A DNA stretch of 64,000 bases from contig NZ_OESQ01000001.1 in NCBI RefSeq assembly GCF_900240245.1, positions 1,557,976 through 1,621,975 on the forward strand, read 5' to 3'. Source of the stretch: Lachnoclostridium edouardi (GTDB taxonomy: Bacteria; Bacillota; Clostridia; Lachnospirales; Lachnospiraceae). The number at the start of each line of letters is the position of its first letter. Position 1 is the first letter of the stretch. Under the pieces are notes generated by a model. The model was not told where the DNA came from. It saw only the letters and a list, made by a program, of their open reading frames with translations, and searched no databases. Positions 9,304 through 18,481 of the stretch are shown one piece after another. Position numbers and translations under genes: made by a program.

Positions 9304-10908
9304 ATGAAAGACAAAATTTTTGGTGTATTACAGCGTGTAGGCAGATCTTTTATGCTACCCATAGCGATTCTGCCTGTGGCTGGCCTTTTCTTAGGTATCG
9401 GAGGTTCTTTTACTAATACTACAATGCTTGAAGCCTTCGGACTAATGTCTATTTTAGGGCCGGGCACTGTGCCTAATATAATATTTCAAATACTTAACGC
9501 CGCTGGAAATATTGTATTTGCAAACTTGCCTATTATTTTTGCCATGGGCGTGGCCATTGGTATGGCAAAACAGGAAAAGGAGGTGGCCGCTTTATCAGGC
9601 GCCATTGCATTCCTGATTATGCACGCCTCCATTAATGGTTTACTGGTGGCTACCAATACCCCTGAAAGCTTAGCTGAACTTTTAGAGGAAGGCCGAATCG
9701 CCTCCACCGTAGGCATTACCTCCCTGCAGATGGGGGTTTTCGGCGGTATTATTGTAGGTCTGGGAGTGGCGGCCCTTCACAACCGTTTTTATAAAATTGA
9801 ACTTCCTCAAGTTCTCTCCTTTTTTGGGGGAACCAGATTTGTGCCTATTATCAGCTCCGTGGTCTACCTGTGCGTAGGACTTCTCATGTTCTTTATATGG
9901 CCTCCAATTCAGTCTGCCATTACAGGTCTTGGCAATTTAGTAATTGCCTCTGGCTATGCAGGCACCTGGGTATATGGCTTTTTAGAAAGAGCCTTAATTC
10001 CATTTGGCCTTCACCATGTATTTTATCTGCCCTTCTGGCAGACTGACGTAGGCGGCACAATGATGGTAGGCGGACAGCTGATTTCCGGCGCCCAGAACAT
10101 TTTCTTCGCCCAGCTGAGCGACCCTACAGTCACTCATTTCAGCGTGGAAGCTACCCGTTTTATGTCCGGAAAATTCCCTTTAATGATCTTTGGTCTTCCC
10201 GGAGCTGCTTTGGCCATGTACCGCTGCGCCAAACCGGCCAATAAAAAAGCTGTGGAAGGACTTCTTCTGTCAGCTGCCCTTACCTCTATGCTGACAGGAA
10301 TTACAGAGCCTATTGAATTTACATTTCTGTTTGTAGCCCCTGCGCTTTATGTAATTCACTGTGTGTTTGCAGGCGCGGCCTATATGCTTATGCACATACT
10401 GAATGTAGGCGTAGGCATGACCTTCTCAGGCGGTCTAATCGACCTGACTTTATTTGGCATTATCCAGGGCAACGGAAAAACAGACTGGCTGAACATTGTT
10501 TGGGTTGGCATTATTTACTTTATTGTTTACTATTTCTTATTTAGCTTCTTGATCAAACGTTTTAATTTAATGACCCCAGGACAGGAGGACAACAGCGAAA
10601 ATATTAAGCTGTATACAAGAAAGGACGTGGAAGCTCAAAAGGCTTCCTCCAAAACAGATTCAGCTGACGAAATCTCTGTTTTAATCGCCCAGGGACTAGG
10701 CGGCAGAGAAAACATCAGCGATGTAGATTGCTGCGCTACCAGACTTAGAGTGACTGTGGCAGATCCCTCTCTGGTCAATGACAGTACCTTAAAAGCCAGC
10801 GGCGCTGCGGGAGTAGTGCGAAAAGGCAACGGTATACAGGTTATTTACGGCCCCAGAGTTACTGTCATTAAATCTAACCTGGAAGGATATTTAAACAGTC
10901 TTAATTAA
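9304..10908 (+). CDS. PTS transporter EIICB, glucose/N-acetylglucosamine family
   Basis: This 534-residue protein imports and phosphorylates a sugar. The EIIC part (about 1-410) has about ten membrane segments and the conserved LTGITEPIEFTFLF motif. The EIIB domain (about 455-534) carries the phosphorylated cysteine region DVDCCATRLRV. There is no EIIA domain, so a separate EIIA-Glc must serve it. Glucose, N-acetylglucosamine or maltose are the family's substrates and cannot be told apart here. The gene is monocistronic, with a terminator 20 bp downstream and no regulator beside it. Confidence 0.92.
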   Translation: MKDKIFGVLQRVGRSFMLPIAILPVAGLFLGIGGSFTNTTMLEAFGLMSILGPGTVPNIIFQILNAAGNIVFANLPIIFAMGVAIGMAKQEKEVAALSGAIAFLIMHASINGLLVATNTPESLAELLEEGRIASTVGITSLQMGVFGGIIVGLGVAALHNRFYKIELPQVLSFFGGTRFVPIISSVVYLCVGLLMFFIWPPIQSAITGLGNLVIASGYAGTWVYGFLERALIPFGLHHVFYLPFWQTDVGGTMMVGGQLISGAQNIFFAQLSDPTVTHFSVEATRFMSGKFPLMIFGLPGAALAMYRCAKPANKKAVEGLLLSAALTSMLTGITEPIEFTFLFVAPALYVIHCVFAGAAYMLMHILNVGVGMTFSGGLIDLTLFGIIQGNGKTDWLNIVWVGIIYFIVYYFLFSFLIKRFNLMTPGQEDNSENIKLYTRKDVEAQKASSKTDSADEISVLIAQGLGGRENISDVDCCATRLRVTVADPSLVNDSTLKASGAAGVVRKGNGIQVIYGPRVTVIKSNLEGYLNSLN

Positions 10909-10927
10909 CTTATTAGTCAGCAAAAAC

Positions 10928-10972
10928 ATAGCCCATAACTTGAAATTCTTGTATTATGGGCTATATTTTTTT
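10928..10972 (+). terminator. Terminator after the PTS gene
   Basis: The arms ATAGCCCATAA (10928-10938) and TTATGGGCTAT (10954-10964) form an 11-bp stem followed by a T-rich tail. It also lies downstream of the convergent dehydrogenase gene. Confidence 0.88.
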
Positions 10973-10995
10973 GCAGGACCGGCTAATAACCTTTC

Positions 10996-11991
10996 TTAAA
11001 GAGCCTTAGGATTCCTGCTTTCTAATACCTGCGGATTTATAATATAAATTGGTTTCTCTTCTTTAGAGAGAGCAGCTACTTGTTTCACAATATTTTCTCT
11101 CAAGGTTATAAATGCCTCTTCTGTATAAAATCCGGAATGAGGCGTTAAAATCACTTGTTCCATTTGGCACAGCGGATGATCTGCCGGCACCGGCTCTTTT
11201 TCATGGACATCTAATGCAGCTCCGCATATTTCTTTATTTCTAAGCGCTTCTACTAAGGCCTGCGTATCAACAATTCCTCCTCTGGAGGTATTGATTAAAT
11301 GAGCTGTAGGCTTCATTATTTTAAATTGCTCTTCTGACAACATATGACGTGTTTCCTCAGTCAGGGGGCAGTGAACAGATAAAAAGTCCGATTGTTCTAG
11401 CAGCTGGTTCAGCTTCACTTTATTTATATGATATTGCTGCGCTTCCTGGTCGCTGAGAAAAGGATCATATGCAATAACCTGCATATCAAAAATTTTCACC
11501 ATTTCCCTAAGCCGTTTTCCAATGTTTCCAAACCCCAACAGGCCCAGCACCTTGCCCTGCAGTCTATGGGACTCATATCCCGCCTTAAATCCCCATAAGC
11601 CTTTTCTGATATTTCTGTCCAGCAGCACAGTTTTTCTGGATAATCCTAAAAGTAGAGCAAAACCTAATGCAGCAACATCCTCCACACAGTACTTAGGCTC
11701 ATAGCACACAGCTATTCCATTTTCAGATGCTGCCTGCAGATCAATATTGTCTACTCCAATTCCATATCTGAAAATCCCTTTACATTTAGGCAGATTTTCT
11801 ATTACCCTTCTGGTAAATGGCACTGATACTACCCCGCAATAATCACACTCTGCCATTTGTTTTATTACATCCTCTTCTGAATAACAACTGTAAGTCCTTA
11901 ATTCAATCCCAGTTCCCTCTAAAAGCTGTTTTTCCAAAATAAATTCATTTTCCCCTAATGTATGAGGATCTGCTATCCCGAAAATATACAT
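10996..11991 (-). CDS. D-isomer-specific 2-hydroxyacid dehydrogenase
   Basis: This 331-residue NAD(P)-dependent dehydrogenase belongs to the phosphoglycerate/CtBP-like family. The nucleotide-binding loop GLLGFGNIGKRL is around residue 143. The catalytic Arg (NTSRGGIVD), Glu (EKEPVP) and His (LTPHSGF) are all present. I chose the ATG at 11991 because GGGGGAAGGAG lies just upstream; an earlier in-frame ATG at 12021 overlaps dctM. It is the last gene of the TRAP operon (dctP-dctQ-dctM-dehydrogenase), which suggests that it oxidises or reduces the 2-hydroxy- or 2-oxo-acid that the transporter brings in. Confidence 0.9.
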   Translation of the reverse strand: MYIFGIADPHTLGENEFILEKQLLEGTGIELRTYSCYSEEDVIKQMAECDYCGVVSVPFTRRVIENLPKCKGIFRYGIGVDNIDLQAASENGIAVCYEPKYCVEDVAALGFALLLGLSRKTVLLDRNIRKGLWGFKAGYESHRLQGKVLGLLGFGNIGKRLREMVKIFDMQVIAYDPFLSDQEAQQYHINKVKLNQLLEQSDFLSVHCPLTEETRHMLSEEQFKIMKPTAHLINTSRGGIVDTQALVEALRNKEICGAALDVHEKEPVPADHPLCQMEQVILTPHSGFYTEEAFITLRENIVKQVAALSKEEKPIYIINPQVLESRNPKAL

Positions 11992-12013
11992 TTTTTCTCC
12001 TTCCCCCTTACTT

Positions 12014-13279
12014 TTACGCAAAAATCAAGGATAATCCTTCAATATATGTAATGATGAAAAGCGCTGCTCCTAAAGCAACCATAGGCAGCAAGGCCTTTTT
12101 TACGATCTGCATAATAGGCACATTGCTGATTCCGCTGGCTACATAAAGATTAATTCCAATAGGCGGCGTAATAAATCCAATTGCCAGATTCACTACCATA
12201 ATAATTCCAAAATGTATAGGATGAACTCCGTAGGCCTCTACTAAAGGCAGAAGAATGGGAGCTAAAATTACAATCGCCGCCACAGTATCCATGATTGCTC
12301 CTACAAACAGTAAAAATATATTAATAATAAGCAGCAGAATTAATATGTTATTTGTCACCTTTGATAAGGCTTCCGCTACAATTACAGGAGTCTGTAAAAG
12401 GGTCAGTATCTTTCCAAATACAGTTGCCGCTGTTACTACAAACATCAGCGGTCCTATACTGGCGGCAGATTCCACAAAAATCTGGGGCACCTCTTTGATT
12501 TTAATCTGTCTTGTCACAAATATGGAAATAATAAGAGCATAAAATACAGCTACTGCCGCCGCCTCTGTAGGAGTAAAAATACCTCCGTAAATTCCTCCTA
12601 ATATAATCACCGGAAACAGCAGAGACCATTTGCTTTCATTTATAATAGTCAATATGCCTTTTTCTTCTTCATCCCACACAATTACTGGTTTTGTTTTTTT
12701 ACAATACCAATAAGCATAGATCATTAAAGCCAGACCTGAAATAATCCCCGGAACTACTCCTGCGGCAAACAGATCGCTGACAGACACGCCTGTTGTCACC
12801 CCGTACATAACCATGGGGATACTGGGAGGAATAATAACTCCCAGCCCTCCTGCAGCTGCAATTAAAGCAGCTGAAAATGTTTTATCATATCCAATTTTAG
12901 ACATCATTGGAATCATTAAACCGCCGATAGCCGCAACTGCTGCAGGACCTGAACCTGAAATTGCTCCAAACATCATACATGTAAGGATTGCCGCCAAGGC
13001 ATGTCCTGCCGTCATTTTTCCTACCAGCCCGTGAGCTACATGAAACAGCTGTCTGGCAATGCCGCCCTTTGACATTAACTCTCCTGAAATCATAAACAAG
13101 GCGACTGCCAAAATAGGAAATGTGTCTATTGCTGTTACTAAGGTCCTTACATATAAGTCTGGTTTCATTATTCCAAATACATCTGTTCCCACCAGACACA
13201 CCCCTGCCAACGCCCCGCCAATAGGCACTGCTAATGCCAGAAGCGCCAGAAATAAGAGAAATAAAATGCCTACCACCAT
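12014..13279 (-). CDS. dctM: TRAP transporter large permease DctM
   Basis: This 421-residue integral membrane protein is the transport subunit of a tripartite ATP-independent periplasmic transporter, which imports carboxylic or sugar acids with Na+. It has the many long hydrophobic helices and the GAISGSGPAAVAAIGGLMIPMM block typical of DctM, plus FTPTEAAAVAVFYA in the second half. The start follows AAGGAGGAG and overlaps the end of dctQ by 10 bp, so the two are translationally coupled. Substrate specificity lies mainly in the broken DctP partner. Confidence 0.94.
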   Translation of the reverse strand: MVVGILFLLFLALLALAVPIGGALAGVCLVGTDVFGIMKPDLYVRTLVTAIDTFPILAVALFMISGELMSKGGIARQLFHVAHGLVGKMTAGHALAAILTCMMFGAISGSGPAAVAAIGGLMIPMMSKIGYDKTFSAALIAAAGGLGVIIPPSIPMVMYGVTTGVSVSDLFAAGVVPGIISGLALMIYAYWYCKKTKPVIVWDEEEKGILTIINESKWSLLFPVIILGGIYGGIFTPTEAAAVAVFYALIISIFVTRQIKIKEVPQIFVESAASIGPLMFVVTAATVFGKILTLLQTPVIVAEALSKVTNNILILLLIINIFLLFVGAIMDTVAAIVILAPILLPLVEAYGVHPIHFGIIMVVNLAIGFITPPIGINLYVASGISNVPIMQIVKKALLPMVALGAALFIITYIEGLSLIFA

Positions 13280-13746
13280 GTTTCTCCTCCTTTTCTCAGC
13301 TTCCTTGCATACTGTATTACAATGTGCAAAGCAGCCAGCGTAAATCCTACAGGCGCCGCCAGATAAACATAACCCATACTCAGCTTTAAAGCAGGACTTT
13401 TTTGACCGGAAGCCAGCAGCTTCCCTGTCAGTTTGTACCCATAAACAGCGGAGATAACAAAAATTGCCAGCATAATAATATCCACTAAAATCAGCAAATA
13501 CTTTTCATTTTTCCCCAAAGCATTTCTTAAAAGCTCCACTGACATGTGGCTTTTTCTTTTTACTCCTATTCCCACTCCTATAAATGACAGCCATATAAAT
13601 GCATATCTGGCCAGCTCTTCTGTCCATGGAATCGAAATTTTAACTAGAAAGCGGTTAACTACCTGAATCATTACAGCCCCAAATACAACAAATAATAAAG
13701 CTCCTGCTATGTATTCTTCAATTTTCCTGTTTTTCTTTTTTCCCAA
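13270..13746 (-). CDS. dctQ: TRAP transporter small permease DctQ
   Basis: This 158-residue protein has four predicted membrane helices. It carries the DctQ hallmark of a Trp-Thr-Glu-Glu segment followed by an aromatic helix (IPWTEELARYAFIWLSFIGVGIGVKRKSHMSVE). It starts with TTG after GGGGGAAGG. It forms the membrane unit of the TRAP transporter with DctM. Its gene sits between dctP and dctM, the usual order. Confidence 0.93.
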   Translation of the reverse strand: MGKKKNRKIEEYIAGALLFVVFGAVMIQVVNRFLVKISIPWTEELARYAFIWLSFIGVGIGVKRKSHMSVELLRNALGKNEKYLLILVDIIMLAIFVISAVYGYKLTGKLLASGQKSPALKLSMGYVYLAAPVGFTLAALHIVIQYARKLRKGGETWW

Positions 13747-13770
13747 ACAACCTTCCCCCTTTATATGGCT

Positions 13771-14827
13771 TTATCCCTGAAAATCTACAATAGCCTGAAT
13801 GAGTTTAGAATCTACAGTCTCCTTCATGCTTTCATAGATAGGCTGAGCCAAATCGCGAAATTTTTCTTTTTCCTCTCCTGTCATTTCATAGATTTCCACT
13901 CCTGCAGACAGAATCTCCTTCTTCGCTGTTTCCTCTTCTTCCTCTGCAAACTTTTTATTAGCCAAAGTTGCTTCTGTAGCAGCCTCCTGAATCCATAACT
14001 GTTGTTGATCTGTCAGACTGTCATAAAATTCCTTGCTTATAATCAAAGGCGCCACTGTCAGTCTGTGGCCAGTAGTGCTTAAATAAGGCTGAACCTCATA
14101 GAATTTCTGAGATACAATTAACCCATATGGATTTTCCTGCCCATCTACTGTACCCTGCTGGAGGGCTGTAAAAAGCTCTGTAAAAGCTACCGGTGTAGGC
14201 GTAGCCCCATACAATTCCCAGGCTTTTATATGGTAATCGCTGCTCATAGTTCTGATTTTCATTCCTTTTAAATCTTCCGGCGTTTTAATGGTTTTTTTGC
14301 CATTTGTTAAATGGCGGTATCCTGCGTCCCAAAAGCCCAGGCACTTAAATCCCTTTTCCTCCATGTTGGAGCAGAGAACTCCCCCCTATATTTTCATCCT
14401 CAAACATTTGGTGCAGGGTTTCCCGGCTTTCAAAAAGAAACGGCAGGTCAAACACAGCTAAGGACGGTTCAAACTGGGCTACAATAGCGCTGGATATATT
14501 CGTCATCTGTATATTGTTCAGCTGAACATCCTCCACACTTTCTCTGTCGTTGCCCATCTGGCCATTTGGATAAATTTCTACATAAAACTGCCCCCCGCTT
14601 ATTTCCTCCAACACCTGCTTAAAGGTCTCAAAACTTTGATTGCAGGAATGGGTTTCTGCCGTAGTTAAAGAGACTTTAATTGTAATTGCATCAGAACGGT
14701 CTGTCCCTTTTGTTTCCTGTACACTCTGACTGCTTTCTGTCTTTACCCCTGAATTTCCAACACATCCTGTGAAAGCGGCCATAGCTAAGCCTGTTAAAAT
14801 AAATAACCTTAATGATTTTAATTTCAT
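13771..14827 (-). pseudogene. dctP: TRAP substrate-binding lipoprotein DctP, frameshifted
   Basis: The gene encodes a solute receptor with a lipoprotein signal (MKLKSLRLFILTGLAMAAFTGC). It breaks at a run of six G (plus-strand C run at 14381-14386). Reading five G instead joins the halves as ENIGGVLCSNMEEKGFKCLG, a normal DctP sequence of about 351 residues. The C-terminal part keeps the DctP features (WDAGYRHLTNGKKTIKTPEDLKGMKIR and LQQGTVDGQENP). As written, the transporter has no full receptor. Either this is a real inactivation, a reversible tract change, or a sequencing error. The promoter region was also displaced by the IS110 insertion just upstream. Confidence 0.85.
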
Positions 14828-14842
14828 AAAAATATCCATTCC

Positions 14843-15123
14843 GCCGCCAAGTCGGCGGCACAAATAGTAATGAAAGTCTTCCAATTCTCCACGTTATTGA
14901 TAAAATACTTCTTATAGAAGCTACACTACAAAGCACGGGGAGGTGAGTCGTAAAGACTTTCTTCGGTTTTAGACAGCATAAAAATCAGTGTAAGTTCCTT
15001 CTTTCAAGCACAAATAAGTGGCTCTTTTAGACCGTACAGTAAGAATTGTTTTAACGTCTCTGTTAAATGTGTGGTGGAACAGTCAATGGCTTCTTTATCT
15101 CATGTTGAAAGGAGCTCCAGAGT
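14843..15123. other. Junction and non-coding 5' region of an IS110-family element
   Basis: A GC-rich dyad (GCCGCC-AAGTC-GGCGGC, 14843-14859) sits 16 bp upstream of the dctP start. The roughly 240 bp that follow carry no gene and lead into the IS110 transposase start. In IS110-group elements this 5' end encodes the bridge RNA that guides insertion, so one may lie here. I could not fold the region or define the exact IS end. Confidence 0.5.
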
Positions 15124-15527
15124 ATGAAAGTTGTTTATCAAACCTGTTGTGGCATTGATGTTCACAAATCTTTTCTCGTTGCCACAATCATCAAAACCAC
15201 TTCCGGTGTGGAACCTTCCTATCAAAAGAAGCGTTTCTCTACCTTTAACAATTCTATTCTGCAATTCAAAGAATGGCTTCTTAAAAATCAATGTCGTGAT
15301 GTCTGTATGGAATCTACCGGAAAATACTGGGTTCCTGTCTTTAACCTTTTAGAAGACGAAATAAACGTCACTATCGCTAACCCTAAATGGGTAAAAGCTG
15401 TCAAAGGCAATAAAGACGACACGAAAGATTCCAAATGGATTGGGCATTTGTTTCGGTTAGGGCTGGTTCCGGGAAGCTATATCCCTTGCAAACCAATCCG
15501 TATCCTGCGTGAATTTACTCGAACCCT
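15124..15527 (+). pseudogene. IS110-family transposase, N-terminal fragment
   Basis: About 134 residues of a DEDD-type IS110 transposase are present. The first Asp is in CGIDVHKSF, the Glu in CMESTGKYWVP, and the last acidic pair in DDTKDSKWI. The coding sequence is intact up to LREFTR, then leaves the family at TLPPIKTQ, where the IME begins. The ATG follows AAGGAGCTCC. The C-terminal domain is found 11 kb away at 26636-27013 in the same orientation. About 150 middle codons are in neither piece. Confidence 0.88.
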
Positions 15528-15569
15528 ACCGCCAATAAAAACCCAATAAAATTAAGGAGGAATGCACAC

Positions 15570-15600
15570 TGTCTTCTATGTGTCTTCAAACTGTCTTCAA
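15570..15600 (+). repeat. Left-end integrase arm-type sites
   Basis: Three direct repeats of TGTCTTCWA occur at 15570, 15581 and 15592, exactly 11 bp apart and so on one helix face. Two related copies lie at the other end of the IME. This is the expected form of tyrosine-integrase arm sites. Confidence 0.75.
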
Positions 15601-15650
15601 CTTAGTAAACAGTTCATAATTACTATTATTTTGCACAATAAATAAAATAT

Positions 15651-15681
15651 GGCTGGATTAGCAATTGTTTCCAATCCAGCC
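15651..15681 (-). terminator. Terminator after the secreted-protein pseudogene
   Basis: The arms GGCTGGATT and AATCCAGCC form a 9-bp stem, followed on the minus strand by a T-rich tail (ATATTTTATTT). It lies 22 bp past the predicted original stop codon at 15703. Confidence 0.75.
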
Positions 15682-15702
15682 CTAATAAATTCATTTTACT
15701 AC

Positions 15703-16897
15703 TTAATTAGTTTTTGAATATAACGCAGTGATTTTTAAACGTCCTTTATCCGGCCAACCATAATTACTATTTACGTTATCTGCTTCTCCATGATAATCAA
15801 AATCCGTCTCTGTGCTTTAAGAGACTCTTTCATCTTCTAAAAGTTCAAAATAGCTATCTACATTTTTTTCGGCTTCCTGTAATGCACTATCTGCATTTTC
15901 ATCATTAAACCATTTGCCTTCAGAATTAATAAACTGATATGTTTCTCCATATTCACTATACAGAAATTTCTCACTTGTTGCACTTACTATTGTAAAAGAG
16001 CCATGATTGACAGAATCTGCCGGATAAATTTTATCAAACCACTGTTCTTCTGATGAATCAGTTGTTTCAGCATGTAATTCAAAATTTCCGGTTTGACCAT
16101 AGTACAGGTAAGATGCCCCACCACAGTATTCATAGCCACCAGTATAATTTGTAGAAGTATCGTTATTGCTGATAGCTGCGTCACGATAATATACAACACC
16201 TATCAATTGTTCTTGACTATTAAAGTAGAATCTAATTCCATACGGATTTGTAAAATAATCCAGAACAGAAGCCGCTTGAGCAATTATATTTGCTTCTGCA
16301 TTGCCACTTGCAACCATAAATTGATACCATTTACCGGAGCCAGCATTATAATTCTGAGACGCTATATTTCCATATTTTTCTAATACATCATTCTTTAATA
16401 TCCCTAACGCAATACCCCCTAGCTGTTGTTAAAGAATCCCCAGTTACAAATACATGATAAGGCATTGGGTCAATATCATATCCTATGCGTTTCCAATTCG
16501 TAATGATACTACAGTCAGCATTGTTACGTGTGACTGAGTTAATACCAGACACAACAAAATCACCTTCACTAATGGAGACTACTGGTATATTTACGCCTTA
16601 TGTTTGAATGTTTCCATTTTTTACCCACGCACCGCCTTTATTAACGGTATAGCCATCTTACGTTGTAGTATTTACCAGTAACCAGCCATTAGCGTCAAAA
16701 TAATAGCACTCAGCGACTCCATCATTGTTTCCATCAATCCATTGCCAGCCATTACTTGTATAAGCTCCATTCCCATTATCATACTACCATTTGTCTTGAT
16801 TTTCGCCTGTTCCGTTTTTCCAAGCGGCAAATGATGTACTGGTCATTGCCACAGACATTGCTACTGTTACAAGAATTGTCTTTTTCAATTTCTTCAT
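15703..16897 (-). pseudogene. Secreted protein with choline-binding-type repeat, decayed
   Basis: The ATG at 16897 follows AAGGATGGGT and opens a signal peptide (MKKLKKTILVTVAMSVAMTSTSFA). Next comes one cell-wall-binding-type repeat (GWQWIDGNNDGVAECYYFDANGW) and then a domain of about 270 residues that I do not recognise. Four in-frame stops interrupt it: TAG at 16784-16786, and TAA at 16658-16660, 16598-16600 and 15817-15819. One extra G in a G5 run near 16420 shifts the frame. Beyond the stop at 15817, coding sequence clearly continues (TDFDYHGEADNVNSNYGWPDKG) to TAA at 15703. All four stops suit an original Gln codon. The start of the small secreted protein at 34475 is similar. Confidence 0.8.
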
Positions 16898-16942
16898 ACC
16901 CATCCTTCAATTACAAAAATATTATTTACGGTTTACTTTATT

Positions 16943-16977
16943 AGTATAACCTTCTTTCTTTTGTACGCAAGTGCGTA
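16943..16977 (-). promoter_or_regulatory. Promoter and XRE-type operator of the secreted-protein gene
   Basis: On the minus strand, -35 TTGCGT (16965-16970) and -10 TATACT (16943-16948) are 16 bp apart. The palindrome TACGCA-AG-TGCGTA at 16964-16977 covers the -35. A nearly identical palindrome overlaps the -35 of the zinc-ribbon operon, beside the XRE gene at 19883. Confidence 0.72.
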
Positions 16978-17102
16978 TGTAACTATATAGGTTAGAAATC
17001 GAATAGTTTTTATATCTTATCTTTGATAAAAAAACCTGTCAAGAATCTGTCTCAGCAGATGAACTGCACCCCAAAAGTTGGACAAGAAAGTCAACGAAAG
17101 GG

Positions 17103-17624
17103 ATGCAGAAATCTATGGGAAAAGAATTGTTCAGTGAGGAATTAAAATTAGCGGTTGTTCAGTATGTACTGGAAGGGCATACACGCAAAGAGGCATCCGA
17201 GAAATTTTGCGTATCCTGTACGCCAATTGAAAAATGGGTAAACTTGTATAAGCTGCATGGTACAAAAGGACTTCTAAGCAGAAATCTGGTTGGCCGACAA
17301 AAAGGCTTTGATGGCGAGTTTCGCCTAAAAGTGTTACAATACAAGCAGGAACATCACTTATCCTGTACACAGACAGCTATGCACTTTTGCCTTGATGTTG
17401 TAACAGTGTGCCGGTGGGAGAAGAAATTCCAAAAGGAAGGTGCACAGGGACTTATGAAAAAGCAGGCGACAAAAGGCAGCGAAAAGCGACAAAAGAAGCA
17501 GGAACAGTCGGAGCTGCAACAGGAAAACAAGCGGCTGTCAGAAGAAAATTACCGGTTAAGAATGGAGAATGATTACCTAAAAAAATTAAACGCCTTAATT
17601 CAGAAGCGGGAAAAACCCGAATAA
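17103..17624 (+). CDS. IS150-group transposase OrfA
   Basis: This 173-residue DNA-binding protein has two helix-turn-helix units (KLAVVQYVLEGHTRKEASEKF and FRLKVLQYKQEHHLSCTQTA) and a C-terminal leucine-zipper-like coil (QQENKRLSEENYRLRMENDYLKKL). It recognises the IS ends. Codons CTA AAA AAA near 17583-17589 form an A7 slippery site. A -1 shift there fuses it in frame to OrfB (reading IKRLNSEAGKTRISDVVAAV), giving the OrfAB transposase usual for this group. Confidence 0.92.
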   Translation: MQKSMGKELFSEELKLAVVQYVLEGHTRKEASEKFCVSCTPIEKWVNLYKLHGTKGLLSRNLVGRQKGFDGEFRLKVLQYKQEHHLSCTQTAMHFCLDVVTVCRWEKKFQKEGAQGLMKKQATKGSEKRQKKQEQSELQQENKRLSEENYRLRMENDYLKKLNALIQKREKPE

Positions 17625-17632
17625 GCGATGTT

Positions 17633-18481
17633 GTGGCTGCTGTTACAGAATTAAGGCGTGATTATCCTCTGGCAGCATTACTTAAACTGGCCGGCATTCC
17701 CCGAAGTACATACTACTACTATTCCCGGAAAGCCAATGCTGTGGATAAATACGCAAAAGAAAGGGCGGAAATCATAGCAATTTATCAGGAGAATCAAGGC
17801 CGGTACGGGTATCGGCGGATTGGTATGGAATTACGCAACAGGGGCTTTTGTCTGAACCACAAGACGGTACAAAAGCTGATGAAGGAATCAGGCCTGAAAT
17901 ATATGGTACGAATGAAAAAGTATCGTTCTTACCGTGGAGAAGTCGGCAAGATTGCACCAAATCTACTGGCTAGAGATTTCCATGCGGAAAGGCCGAATCA
18001 GAAATGGGTAACTGATGTGACTGAGTTTTCCCTGTTTGGAAGCAAACTTTATCTCTCTCCTGTGCTTGACCTGTATAATGGTGAGATCATCAGCTATGCC
18101 ATCAGTGAACGGGCTAATTACCGCCAGGTGGATGAGATGCTGGATAAAGCGTTCTCCCGGCTCCCGGACAGCAGCGGGCTGATCCTTCATTCGGATCAGG
18201 GCTGGCAATATCAGAACGTTAGGTATCAAAAAAGACTGTTAGAAAAAGGCATTCGGCAAAGTATGTCCAGAAAGGGAAACTGTCTGGACAATGCGGTTAT
18301 GGAAAACTTTTTCGGACTGTTAAAATCGGAATTGCTATACCTGCGGACGTTCCAATCATTAGACGAGTTCTGCCAGGAACTGGTCGCTTATCTTGAATAC
18401 TATAACTACAACCGAATCAAAGAAAAATTGAATGGATTAAGTCCTGTCCAATACAGAATTCAAAACAGCTTTGCCGCATAA
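17633..18481 (+). CDS. IS150-group transposase OrfB (DDE integrase domain)
   Basis: This 282-residue region holds the rve-type catalytic core. The three acidic residues are in WVTDVTEF, HSDQGWQY and NAVMENFFG, and the N-terminal HTH_21-like part (YGYRRIGMELRNRG) is present. It lies in the -1 frame relative to OrfA and is expressed as an OrfAB fusion by frameshifting at the A7 run. It is intact. Confidence 0.93.
   Translation: MAAVTELRRDYPLAALLKLAGIPRSTYYYYSRKANAVDKYAKERAEIIAIYQENQGRYGYRRIGMELRNRGFCLNHKTVQKLMKESGLKYMVRMKKYRSYRGEVGKIAPNLLARDFHAERPNQKWVTDVTEFSLFGSKLYLSPVLDLYNGEIISYAISERANYRQVDEMLDKAFSRLPDSSGLILHSDQGWQYQNVRYQKRLLEKGIRQSMSRKGNCLDNAVMENFFGLLKSELLYLRTFQSLDEFCQELVAYLEYYNYNRIKEKLNGLSPVQYRIQNSFAA

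Noticed and set aside
15524..15541. A complete tRNA gene at the left IME end
   Set aside because: Only a T-arm-like ACTCGAACC is present; no acceptor or anticodon stem can be built.
15703..16897. Genetic-code change (stop to Gln) for the whole genome
   Set aside because: Dozens of genes here end normally at TAA or TAG and use CAA/CAG for Gln, so only local decay or read-through remains possible.
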